Shown here: positions 49,001 to 60,300 of the stretch, one piece after another | Layout: each line of letters opens with the position of its first letter | Numbering within the stretch: position 1 is the first letter of the stretch | DNA from: Epinephelus fuscoguttatus | Lineage: Eukaryota; Chordata; Actinopteri; Perciformes; Serranidae | DNA: 64,000 nucleotides | Reading direction: 5' to 3' | NCBI RefSeq assembly: GCF_011397635.1 | Contig: NC_064758.1 | Location: forward strand, 19,713,013 to 19,777,012 | Translations under genes and position numbers: made by a program | The notes under the pieces: model-generated | The model's input: the letters and a program-made list of their open reading frames with translations, nothing else | The model's database searches: none | What the model was told of the DNA's origin: nothing

Positions 49001-49211
49001 ATGATTTAGAATTTCAATTGTAGTGATAACAATTAGAGTTTAGCAGTCTGGAGTCTTTTTGATGAAACATTAGCTTCAAGTTTTCAGAGCTGGGAGAATA
49101 TTTGTGTTTTTGTGTGCAAAAGAGTTGATTACTTACACCACCATCCTCGTTGTTCTTGTGGATCCACTTCCGAAATGGGAGGCAGATCTTTGACAAGTTG
49201 CAATTCTCCAT
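46012..49211 (-). CDS. TOG-domain microtubule-binding protein, TOGARAM/crescerin family
   Basis: Eight exons join in phase to 578 aa: 49137-49211, 48015-48600, 47465-47776, 47178-47310, 46891-46996, 46551-46789, 46284-46442, 46012-46138 (transcribed right to left; stop TAG 46,012-46,014). Residues about 26-350 are disordered, with a Pro/Ala/Thr-rich section in exon 3. Residues about 355-578 form one TOG domain of HEAT repeats: LSLDDWERKIDGLKIIQALA, NNLRSAVACEAMDTLAELY, FIHQQANLALDALVDNC, RHRCAAVRGSMAQHLHQLAD and VRHHGQIVLLKLADHKDF. The LSxDDWxxKxxGL start with its Trp is typical of the TOGARAM TOG domains that bind tubulin in cilia. Human TOGARAM1/2 are longer and have more TOG domains, so this is a short relative or a fish paralog. 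I cannot choose between TOGARAM1- and TOGARAM2-type. The ATG at 49,211 gives MENCNLSKICLPFRKWIHK. Confidence 0.85.
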
Positions 49212-49392
49212 TACTTTTTCGAAAACCAACTCAATTGTTCGAAAGACGAAACAACTGTGTGTGTACTCTTCTCTCAGTGAGATCAGTGTGAGACTGACAA
49301 GTGCAGGGGGTATTTGTAGAGATTCAGACAGTCAAAGAGATTCCGTGTTCCATTCTAAACTGTCATGTTCCATTCTGTTCTGTTCTCTGTGC

Positions 49393-49420
49393 CTGTGTGT
49401 GTGTGTGTGTGTGTGTGTTT
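49393..49420. repeat. (GT)n microsatellite upstream of the TOG gene
   Basis: About 13 GT units roughly 190 bases upstream of the TOG-gene ATG (its promoter side). Confidence 0.9.
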
Positions 49421-49784
49421 CTGTGTGTAATTTACACATATGCAACATAAATATTAGATTTGCATTGTACATACTATTTTTCATCTCAAAACATGGTTCA
49501 AGTTGAAGGACAGGAACAACCCTGATCCAGCTCACCTGCACGCCTCACCCTCACTTCTGCATATTTTCAGCTCTTTTACATTAATTTCCACTTTCTCTTC
49601 ATCTGATCCTTTTGTATATCCCTCAGTGTGTCATCTCCAATCATATTTTGACGACTGTTTACTATAACCATATCTAAATAGCTTTAATCAGACATTTATT
49701 GCCAAAAATTATTTTAATGGAAGAAAGAGAGAAAGGGTGTTCTGATTCCTAATATGAACTCTCTCTATCTCTGTATTGGGGCCT

Positions 49785-50045
49785 CAAAGGGTAACTTCGG
49801 TATTTCTCAACCTGGACGTTATTTTCCCATGTTTTTGTGTCTAAGTAACTAATGGAGACAAAACTAAGCACTCGAGGCATTTGTGCACAGTCAATGTACA
49901 TCCAAGTAAAGCTTGTTTTGGTCACTGACAGGCTCAGATTGTTACTATTAAGTGTCTGACAACATGGTAGAAAGGATCCCTACAGAGATAGAGCTTTGCA
50001 TTAATGACTAACATCCTTTTTGTTTAATCAGAAACAGCCCCGAAC
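49785..50045. repeat. Interspersed repeat, single arm of the inverted repeat seen in pigt
   Basis: GGTAACTTCGGTATTTCTCA, CCCATGTTTTTGTGTCTAAG, CACTGACAGGCTCAGATTGT and AAAGGATCCCTAC occur in the same order as in 62,720-62,980 and, inverted, in 63,215-63,482. Confidence 0.75.
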
Positions 50046-50104
50046 TCAACTCACCAAACACACCACGGGTAGTCCATTACTATGCAATGACACATCACTT
50101 ACTG

Positions 50105-50531
50105 TACAACAGCAGCTCCAAAAAAAAGTTGGGATGCTGTGTAAAACAGAAATAAAAACAGAATGCAAGGATTTGCAAAAACTGATGTTCACTGCTCAAA
50201 AAACACCTGTTCAAACATTTCACAGGTTAACTGGTTAACTGGCGGTGCAAGGTTCACTACTTTGTGAAAAACTGTGTGGGCAAACAAAAGTCCAACAAAA
50301 TGTTTCTCAATGCCCCTGTCCCAACTTTTATGGAACGTGTCCCAGGGATCAAATTCAGTGTGTTTATTTACATTAAACAATAAAGTTGATCAGTTTGAAC
50401 ATTAAATATCTCCTTTTTGGACTGTATTCAATTGAACATGGGTCAAAAATGATTTGCAAATCATTGCATTCTGTTTTTATTTACATTTTACACAGCCTCC
50501 CCACTTTTCTGGACTCAAGGTTGCTGCTGTA
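50105..50531. mobile_element. Non-autonomous Tc1-type MITE
   Basis: TA-bounded inverted ends: left CAACAGCAGCTCC..., right ...GGTTGCTGCTG. Both arms carry AATAAAAACAGAATGCAA and GATTTGCAAA, the same subterminal words as in the Tc1 copy at 28,430-29,997. The interior has no transposase. It is probably an internally deleted relative of that element. Confidence 0.8.
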
Positions 50532-50656
50532 AGTTTAACTTTGAGGCAGCTTTTGGGGCTTGTACTATTTCCCAATTCTGTCTCATGACAAATTTTCCTC
50601 GTTGCACTTTTAAAAACGTCACTACCTACACATTGAAATGGAAACTTTATAAAACA

Positions 50657-50682
50657 AACAAAAAAAAAAAAAAAAAAAAAAG
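50657..50682. repeat. Poly-A tract
   Basis: About 23 consecutive A bases after an AAACAAAC run. The length is likely imprecise. Confidence 0.85.
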
Positions 50683-52994
50683 ATTATTTTGTTCAGGTCC
50701 AGATCAGATTTGTCCTACCATGCTGCTGCATAAACAATAAGTAAATATTATTATTATCATTTCGTCAGGATAACATTAAGACACGGGGGAGCCTGTGTAA
50801 GAATGACCTACCAACACAATGTATGCATTTGCAATGTGTGTTAAGTGGCAATAAAATATATTTCAGAGGACATGTCTGTACTATTAACCACATTTATGAG
50901 ATGGTTGCACATTCTGTTGTAAATTTCATACCTGACAGAATGAGCTATACTGTACCTTTCACTGCAGTAACAAAGGTACACATTAGGGAATTCATTCTGT
51001 GGCTTTTCAACATACCTTTACTGGTGTGGTAATAAAAGGTATTAAGGTGAAAGCCATGCCCTATTGCCTTTATAAACTAATTATTATTTTGCTGAAAAAG
51101 TAACATGACCACTGTTCACTGAAGGTCAAAGTTTGGGACTATTTTCCCAATATACATACGGATAAAGAGAATTACACACAGTCTTTTTATTACAGTGGCG
51201 CACACATAAAACCAATGTTTCCATGGAGTGTTTCCCTGCGTCATCCCCCTCAATGTAACAGTTTACTACAACAAATACTCACCGCGCAGGTATTAAGACA
51301 GGAATATTTTCACACACAGTTTAGGTTCGTGTCTTGAGGCTCGTCCATGACACAGCACAGTTGAGTGCATGGATTGGCAGCACCTTATCAGTATCAGGGG
51401 ACTGGATCAGATGGACAGTCCAGTCTCATTGCAAAGACGGCCAGACTCATCTGAAACTGAATACGTGCAAAGCTGCATGCTGTCTCATGAGGGGACAAAA
51501 TGTAAATGTGCAGACCGTCTCATTGATGTGCTGTTGTCAGGGCTCAGAGACGAGACGCAGTGTTGTTTTTCAAGGACAGAAGTCGGATTTCATCCACAGA
51601 AAAACAACAAAAAACGTAAGCAAGAATACAGGGAGTAAAACAACCCATGGAAACACATCAAAATGAGACATGTGAATGCGAGGGAATTGAAAGTATAGGA
51701 GGGGAATGAGGAAAGTGTATAAAACACTAAGCCTTTGAATGAAATTTCTGTTCCCACAAATTTATATTTCAGGAGAGAAGCTCTTTATATAAATGTGTAA
51801 TCATCTCCCTCGCTTGAAAATGGCCAGCACATTTTAACTTCACTTTAGTTTAACTGGCATTAACCTTTATGATGAGTAGTCCCCATATCTCATCCCTAAA
51901 AGCCTGTTTTAACAAGTGTGGTGCAAATAAAACAGTTTGAGCTGCTTGTCCTTGATATTAGTGACAGAGAGTTAAATGAAAATTGTTAAGACACTGACAG
52001 TGTTTATGTTGTGCAACCTCAGTGTCAGTGAAACATGACTCAGACTTCACATGCAACAGCTTTCATGTAGCTCCTGATTCTGCCAGTAGATGGCACCACA
52101 GGGTCAGACTGAGAACAAAATACAAAGCACGTCCACTGTCAGATACATGACACTAAATTTTACACAGTGTAGTTCAAGTGGCAACTAAAGTCACAACACA
52201 AGTAAATAAGACAACACAGGCAGAAAACACATTATAAATATGAAATGCTGGTAGAGTGCACTCAAGCTAAATGTAACACAGGGTGTGTGCAGGTCTTTAA
52301 AATGTCTTATATTCTGTTGTATAAATAATTTTATAAACAGTAATCCATTAAAGTCATTAAGTAGTCTTAAATTTGATTAATTGCCACAAACATGATCTCA
52401 TTTAATTGATCTATCTTTTCATTTAAAACAACTTCAGCTCTTCTGAGTGAATTTAAGCACATAAATACTTTGTATTAACTTCACGGCAAAATGTAGATTA
52501 ACCTAACTCACTCCAATAACCGTATTTCTACATACAACCTACCTCTGCAGAGGATCATATATATTCCTTTACACTTACCTGCAATGCTTGACTACTTAAA
52601 TATGATTAAAAATGATCTTGCAAAGGTCTTCAATGAATTAAACTGTCGTCATTATCGACCCCACAACTTGCTCAAGAACACAATCCTGTTAAATTATACC
52701 TGAGCTGTCTACACCAGTGGTTCTCAACCTTTTTTGCATTAAGGACCCCTGAACTGATACACACTGATACATATGAGGTCATGGACTCCCGTTTGATAAG
52801 ATTTTGCTTCATGGACATCCATCTGAAAAGATTTTGGCTGTTAGTTTTCATACTCATATTCTATAGTCAAAGTCTGGCTAGGAGTGTGTGCAGTGTTTAA
52901 GTCATTCAGAGCCTTTTCTATGACAAAACTATTCTTCATGACATTTATTTCAGTTCTCTAGTATTCTTTAAACTCCACACAGACGTGTCCTAGG
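50683..52994. other. Intergenic, upstream of the WAP gene
   Basis: No exon was recognised. It holds a CTCF-like motif (52,083-52,095) and a hAT-type end, CAGTGGTTCTCAACCTTTTT (52,714-52,733). The open frame at 51,334-51,666 has no domain. Confidence 0.4.
52083..52095 (+). promoter_or_regulatory. CTCF-like motif
   Basis: CCAGTAGATGGCA fits the CTCF core at every position, on the plus strand. It lies between the divergent TOG and WAP genes. Function is not shown. Confidence 0.45.
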
Positions 52995-53250
52995 CGGTCT
53001 GTGTGGAGTTTGCATGTTCTCCCTGTGTCAGTGTGGGTGTTCTGTGGGTACACCAGCTTCCTCTGTGCAGGCTAGGTTAACTGGTGACTCTGAATTACCC
53101 ATAGGTGAACGCAAACATGAATAGTTGTGTGTCAGCCCTGTGATAGTCTGGTGACCTGTCCAGGGTGTACCCCGCCTCTCACTCAGTGACAGCTGGGATA
53201 GGCTCCAGCCCCCCCGGAACCCTGAACAGGATAAGCAGTTACAGAATAAA
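52995..53250 (+). mobile_element. 5'-truncated SINE family A copy
   Basis: It starts at GGTCTGTGTGGAGTTTGCAT, lacking the tRNA head, then GTGTCAGCCCTGTGATAGTC and GGGATAGGCTCCAGCCCCCC, ending GGATAAGCAGTTACAGAATA. Immediately upstream AACTCCACACAGAC is an inverted copy of its first bases. Confidence 0.8.
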
Positions 53251-53504
53251 ACAACTTTGACAAATACAAACTACAAAATTAACATTATGTACTAAAAAAA
53301 TAGAACACTCCATTATTACCTGCTGAACAGATTCAGTTAGAAGCAGCTGAGTCTGTTGTCACATCCCACCATAAAGCTCAGCTGTGGGACTTGAAGTCTA
53401 CAGGCACAAGGACCCAGCATCCTGTGCCTGGCTGCTCAGCCTGCAGGTTGTGTACTGGGATATTTGTCCAAACAGGAGTACATTCTTGAGAGAAAGAAGT
53501 TACC

Positions 53505-54453
53505 ATGGAGCCACACTGGTCGGCAGTTTGTGCACTGGTTTTAGCTCTCGGTGCATTTGTGCACTTTGACATAGTTTCTGCTGCAGGAGCTGATGGAAAT
53601 AAAACAGGTATGTTTTTTTTAACTTATGAGATGTGTTTAATGTGTAATCTACCAATACACTGTGTACTTCTTTAAAAAATAAGTGCATGTTTGTGTTTCA
53701 TTCCACCACTAAGCTGTTCAGCAGCCACACACCTTCATTAATGTTGTCCCAGTTACCACAGCTGATCTTTCTCCTCTTCTGCCTCACTGCCTCTTTCTCT
53801 CAGTGATTCTTCCCAAACCAGGCCACTGCCCACGTCGCCTTAATGTTGTCCCATCACATAAGGGCTGTGTGTGTGATGAAGACTGTCCTGCTGACCACAA
53901 ATGCTGTGTCTTTGACTGTGGAGCTGTCTGTGTCCCTCCTGCTTTCAGTACGAGCCACAATGTTTAACTCTATGAAGCTTTGGTTCTGAGTCTCCTCAGT
54001 GACTGAACTGATGTGGGAATCAAGCATGGACACAGACTTTTAAACTTCTCTTTTAGTTGTCTTTGTATTTAATTTATCTTTGTTCCATCAGCCAAGCCAG
54101 GAGTGTGTCCTCGCAGGAAATGGGGCTCAGGACCCTGTGCTGAATTTTGCTCCAACGACAGTGACTGCCCCAGTAATGAGAAGTGCTGTCACAATGGATG
54201 TGGACATGAGTGCATTGTACCATACACAGGTTAGAGGTGAACAACAGTGGCAAAAATCCCCCAGAATTCTCCTTCCTGTGATTGGATGAATGTGACACTG
54301 TATGTTTATGTGTCTTCAGTGAAGCGTGGTCGCTGCGCTCTCCCCCAGGGAACCCCCATGTGTGCTGAGTACTGCTACCATGATGGTCAGTGTCCAGGAG
54401 AGCAGAAGTGCTGCAAGACGACCTGCGGCCACGCCTGCAGCGAGCCCTGCTGA
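53505..54453 (+). CDS. Secreted protein with three WAP domains, WFDC2-like
   Basis: Four exons in phase (53505-53607, 53804-53947, 54092-54229, 54320-54453) encode 172 aa. Residues 1-28 are a signal peptide (MEPHWSAVCALVLALGAF...). Three WAP four-disulfide cores follow, one per exon with phase-1 introns. Each has the KPGxCPR or KRGRC opening, CxxDxDC or equivalent, and the Cys-Cys pair (HKCCVFDCG, EKCCHNGCG, QKCCKTTCG). All eight cysteines per domain are present. Such proteins are secreted protease inhibitors or antimicrobial factors. In human, WFDC2 lies next to PIGT and here pigt is the next gene, but human WFDC2 has two WAP domains, so orthology is inferred. No lesion was seen. Confidence 0.88.
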
Positions 54454-54878
54454 TTGGACGGCTCAGCGTCTCAGCTACACGTGTGGCACTTGTTTGGTTC
54501 CTTTGATGCAACACAGAAAATGTATCACTTTTTTTTTTTTACCTTTTCAACTCCATAGTTGCACAGTTTGGTACAATATGAGCGTTAGTTTGCACAAAGT
54601 TTGGGAGCGGAAGTATTTTGTTGTTTTCCTTTAATACAGTTAAGACGCCATTTTATGTGCCTTTACTTTGAGTACATTTGGAGAAACAAGAGCAGGAGGA
54701 AATGAGTTGGTAGGGCACCATTCACATTCTTGAAAAGACCTACAGTATTTTAATTAAGAGTATTGATAGTGTATCATCTAGTATATTTTAAATGGATTAA
54801 ATATGTACTGTACTTTTACATCTGTTGCTTGTAGAACTTGAAGGTTTGGAGCAATTTTCATTCCTTTGTATTTCAACC

Positions 54879-54884
54879 AATAAA
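54879..54884 (+). terminator. WAP-gene polyadenylation signal
   Basis: AATAAA about 426 bases after the stop, followed about 20 bases later by a likely cleavage region. Confidence 0.6.
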
Positions 54885-54899
54885 CATGTTTCCAGACCC

Positions 54900-57381
54900 C
54901 AGAAATGTCTTATATATTCATCACCTCGCAGGTTACAGGTCTCCAGTTGCACAGGTCTGTTTTAGGGGCCTATTAAACGAGAACTCAGCTGAGAAAACAA
55001 ATGATGAAATATGCTGAGAATGGAAAGTGCTTACTGGCAGAGAGCGAGTATTTAAAGAGGTGGCCAGGAACGCCTGCAGCTCGAAAGGTTTCGACACTGT
55101 TGCACCGCAACCTCACATATCTTAAAAAGCAGCTCGAATTAAAGTTAATGTACGCAGCCAGATTTAAAAAGTGTGACTAAGTGTACTTGTCTAGCCAATT
55201 ACAAACATGTGCAGAATGAAATGAAGGCTGAGTCACTTAAAAACACACCATGTTCTCTGGCTGTCTATTTACTTAGAGCGATAACATAGTTTGCAGCTGA
55301 CCACATATGAACATCACTTATGTGGAATGCTGCTTTTTCCTTTGTTTTCGTTCCACGCCGTTGCCAAACGTGCAGGGGTGAGACTCGCTGACCGGCCAAA
55401 CACAGAGACGTCTGTGTTTGTTCTCTCGCAGTCTGCCAGAAGTGGGGCCAAGTTTGTTTACACAAAAATGTGGGCACTCAGTGGGAAGTAATAGAGCTCC
55501 AGCCCCGCTGCAGTTTGGAACAGTGTGCTTTCTTTCACTGCTCAATGTTTGAATAAAACTTGGAGAAAAAAAGATGTTTGTTAGTTTATTGAAAAGGCGT
55601 TAAAGACACACAGGTTTTGCGACACACACACTGTACCGCTTCAAATATTCACATTCTGCAGAGTGGACTTTTAGGCAGACAAACATGACAAAGGATTGAT
55701 CTGGGTAAAAAGTTCAACAAACAAATGAATGGTAGTATTTACTGGTAGGGTGATGGTAATTCCATAATAACAGAATTTGCTATAAATAAGACACACTGAA
55801 ACTGCATTGAACTGATGAGTGAGTTTACAACCCAACAAACTGAAGGCAATTAGCTATGAAGAGACCTGCTGACAATCGCGTTTGAAAGAATAAGCCACCT
55901 GCAAAATGAGTTAGAATTTGTGTATCAATTACTCACTGTGCGTTTCGTTAAATTCGTGAAGCAAACTGTTTTTCTCTCGTGTTCACAGTGAACGGAGAAT
56001 CCAAAAAGACATTCTTCATAAATTGAAGTAAACAGAGAGCATGTTTAACAGAAGCAAAACTATATCACATCTGTTTACGAACTCTCACAAAACCCATGCA
56101 GTACAATTGCACCGTACTTCCCAAACACATGCACAGAGCTAAAACCTTATGACTTAAAACACGTCAGTAAAAACAGTCGCTTGCATGGCTGAGTAGTGTA
56201 TCTGGGCACACATGTGTCTTTGAACTTTGCTCAAGCAGAGCTCATTTGTATGAATGTGCTCAGGCACACTCAGGGTGCACTACTCGTAGGCAAAAGTGTT
56301 TTAAATCTTAAGGTTTTTCTAGGGGAAAATGCATGTGTTTGAGAAGTACTGAGAAAACGACTGGGAAAAAAATGAGACTTGGACTATATTGCACGAGTTA
56401 TGTGAGACTTTGTACACAGATATTTTTTGTATAGTTTTGCTGATGTTAAACGTAGTCCCCGTTCACTTCAATTCACGAAGAATGTTAGCTGTTCTTAAAT
56501 TCTCCGCTCGCTGTGGAGGCATGCAAAAAACAAAGTGTTGACCAGTTGAAATACAAATCATCAGTTTGTGGGTGAAGTCTGTTAACATTCGAGCGTGCAT
56601 CCAACCAACAAGTGCAAAATAAATTTTTGGTAAGAGGGCTTTTCCTTTTTATAGAACAAGCAGTTCCAGGCAAGAAATGCTGCCTAGAACAAATTTAAAA
56701 GAATGACGGATTTGTTTTTTGAGTTTTCTTTTCTCATATATTAAAACTACTACAGAGCATGAGTCAGATAAGACAAATAAATTAGGAACTGTATAAATAG
56801 AGGACATACCACTGGATGTCCCACAGTTAGACTTTGCTGCTGTGTTCTGGTTGGACATGGGAAACTCAGTATTTTTAGAGTTATTTGACAACCTGTCCTA
56901 ACCGATCAGGAGATTATCCTTTTGCTATCCTTTTGTAATGCTGTGTAAGACCATCAGTCTCATATCTGTAGAAACATCATTAACAAAGTAACAAAGTGTC
57001 TCAGAGACACTGTGGCTGCATCATGATGTTGTGGAGTTATGGCCTCAAATATAAAAAACAAAAACAATCAAAACTCTGATGCAGTTACCATAGCAACATG
57101 CTGCACAGATCTGGTCCTTTTCTTTACATCCAAGTAGAGACATTTCCATATTTCTCACCCTTCACCAGCAGGAGAGGAGCCTGAATACATTTGTGTTCAA
57201 AAGAACAATGTGTCTTCTTCCATCTGAAAACAAAACCTTCAAGTTGACCGTTTCAAAAAAAAAAACATTCATACCAGTGCTTGACTCAGTTCTTCCCTGA
57301 ATATCACATGTTTACCAGTGGTTTCACCAAAAGGAAAGCTTCCTTTCTATAAGTGGAGCCAGTTGGCGTGTGTGTCCAGCC
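54900..57381. other. Intergenic between the WAP gene and pigt
   Basis: No exon was recognised. TTTATT at 55,585-55,590 is an AATAAA on the minus strand and could end the pigt transcript, implying a 1.8-kb 3' untranslated region. This assignment is weak. The open frames here have no domain. Confidence 0.35.
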
Positions 57382-60300
57382 TCAGAGTGGTGGCACGCCC
57401 CTCATCTTGCGGATGATGTTGGCTATCCGCTTGGCCAGTCCCGGGCTGGGCTCTTCTATCTGGAAGCTGCGGGTCAGTAGGTTGTAGAGGGAGCCGTAGC
57501 CCACAGCCACCACAGTGCAGGTCAGGCAGATGACATTGTAAGGCATGCTGAAGTCTGGGGTTGGCAGGTTGACCAGCAGAGGCTCTGTGTAGACTCGCAC
57601 AAAGTAGGTGGATTCCTCTTTACAGGGAAAACTGCAGGGAGACAGGAAATCTGATCATTCAGATGTGTTTCTTTTTATTTTCCTTTTCCCCAACTTTAAA
57701 CACCAGTTAGTGCGTACATGTGTAGACAATATGGACATACTAATGGATTAAAAGAAGGCAGCAGCAGATGTACAGATGTTACTGATTTACAAAACATAAA
57801 AAGGACACAGACAAGTAAAGGAGGGTGTGATCTGTTTGGGTTTGGATGCATTTCAGACAAGCTCTGCAGGATGGGTTCAGTTTAGTATTGTTATATCTTT
57901 GTATTCATACATACACATGCCTACATACACATATACATATTGCCCCAGCTGCATGTCTACATTTACATTTGTACTTGAGTTTTGACATAAGCTCACTGGC
58001 AGTAGGAGAGATCTGAGAGTTATTGCATATATTACTGTCCAAATTGAATTTATTGTTGTTACGTTGGTATCTCCTGTCAGGGTTCATGGCGGGGATCCTT
58101 AAAAAATCTTAAAATAACATTCAATTCATCGAAGAATAAGGTTTTAATTGGTATATATATGTCTTAAGATCCTCAAGCCTACCCTCACTTGACGTCCCTA
58201 GGTCAAGGTTTCTTCAGAAGTGCAGTTAGTTACAGTGTGGGCACCATGCTTACTCCGACAGCTTGTTGGACCATCACAAAGGGGCGGGGCTTAGCGAAAG
58301 GTCAGTTCTGTGCCTGAGGAGATTAGGCTTGCTAGCACATTACCCATTTTTATATCATTGCTTAAAACATATTCTTATAGAAATGCTTTCCTTTTCAATG
58401 CCTGGTTTGTTCTTTTGTGATTTGTAACTTTTTGATTTCCTTTTGTTCTGTTTTTGCCTCTGTACACACTATTTTTCTTAGCTCTTAACATTTTTTTAAA
58501 TTATTGTAATGTTATTGTTGTCTTATTTTCGTGCACTTTGGAAGGCACTCTGTGACCTTGCTATACAAATAAAGTTATTATTATAATTTAAATCAATCTT
58601 TCAAAAGTCGTAAAAATGCTCTGATGTGAACAGTAGGATTTTATGATTTTTCTTGTCTGATGTTGCAATGTAAAATCTCAAAATTGGTAACTGTGTTTTG
58701 TTTTTTTAATTTACCAAATGCCTCTTACATTAACGTCATGCAGATCAAGACAGCAAAAGCAACAACACTCATATTTTGTTTTCTGCCTGGGATGCTCACT
58801 GTCTGCTAGCTAGCTGTTGCTGCACCCTGGACGACATGGGGGACTGTAAATTCAATTTAAAAGATGGTGTTTAACCAGGATTTCGCAGCATGGCTGATGT
58901 CAGTACAAAAAAATGCATATGAGGCTCAGCGTATTTTGTGCAAACAAGTTTTTCAAACTCAGAACGATGGGGATCAAGGCAGTGGAATCCAACATGCAGA
59001 GTCAGACACACAAAATTGCCAAGAAAACCTACCAACAAACAGTATTTCCCAAAAAACTCATGTTCTGTGTTAAAATAAATATTTGGGAAAAACTGTCTCT
59101 GATCCAAAATAATTTATGTCAGGTCATGTTTTTTCTCTCTTCAGTTTGGGTTATTTTAAAACTGGTCTTAAATTTCATTCTGAGTGGCTTTGAAAAAATC
59201 TAATTTGCCCTAAGCCGTAGGAACCTTGGTTGTGTTAGCAGAACCAAACATTGTGAGAATATTTTCCTACATTTCCAGTGTAGTCATGTTGTGTTCTTGG
59301 CGACGGCTCAGGCCACAAGTAGCGGTAATATGATTTGTGTTGTGAAATGTGTTTCTTCTACAACAACTCAAACAATATGTGAATAAGTGGCAACAACAGA
59401 CATTTTCCTCAGAAAACAAACAACTAGATACTCACAAGCTGCTGAAAAGTGGCCGTTCCTGAGTGCTGTTTGTATCCATGGCGACAATGCTTGGTACAAG
59501 AGAGCTGATTACTGAAGACCTAAATGTTGAAGAGACAGATTTGAGTCATTTTTAAACCAAAAACCATCCACTCTTCCGCATCTCAAAATAAAACAACACC
59601 TGCAGCTTTTAAAAGGTCGTTAAAGCAACATGTGTGCTGCATCTTCTTTCAGCAACCTCTGGAAATAATCATTTGAGAACAATTCCGTGTGCTTCATACC
59701 CAACATAGAAGCCGTGGTTGGGATCAGGGGTGTATTCGGTCCACTTGAGCAGAGCCCTCTCAAACTGCACTGTGACCTCGGTGACGGAGTTGGGAGGCAG
59801 CTGGACCAGCATCTCCAGCAGGTGGGGCCTCACACGGTCCTTAGATGGCTGGTAGTGGATGTAGCCTGGTGGAAGGGGAACAACATGAGCGACCACTTAT
59901 CCACTGTTCTAATGTTTATCCACAGTTCTTTGTAGTTTCACTAAGTTATTTAAGAAACTAATATTATATAAAATATTATGTTTGAGCAGGAACCAAACAC
60001 CAAAACAATCCTGGTCCATGAAAGCTTTCATGACAGAGAATACGACTCATGTTCTCCTCCTTCTGGTGAAAAGATGCACCTGCATGGAGTTACATGAAAC
60101 TGATTCCTGTAAGGAAACTAAGAACCTACAGTATGTGTAACTCATGTACCTAGTAAAAAAATGTAACCTATCTGTAGGAACAGGGTATCTACAGGTATCA
60201 GACAGTTAAATTTAAGGCTTTTTGAGACCTGTTCAAGACACCTTTTAACCAAATTAAGGACAGATTTTGGGACAAATCATGTTTTACTTGTTTTAGCATT

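Noticed and set aside
54074-54514. 146-codon minus-strand frame
   Set aside because: It is antisense to WAP exons 3 and 4 and crosses their intron. The cysteine pattern supports only the plus strand.
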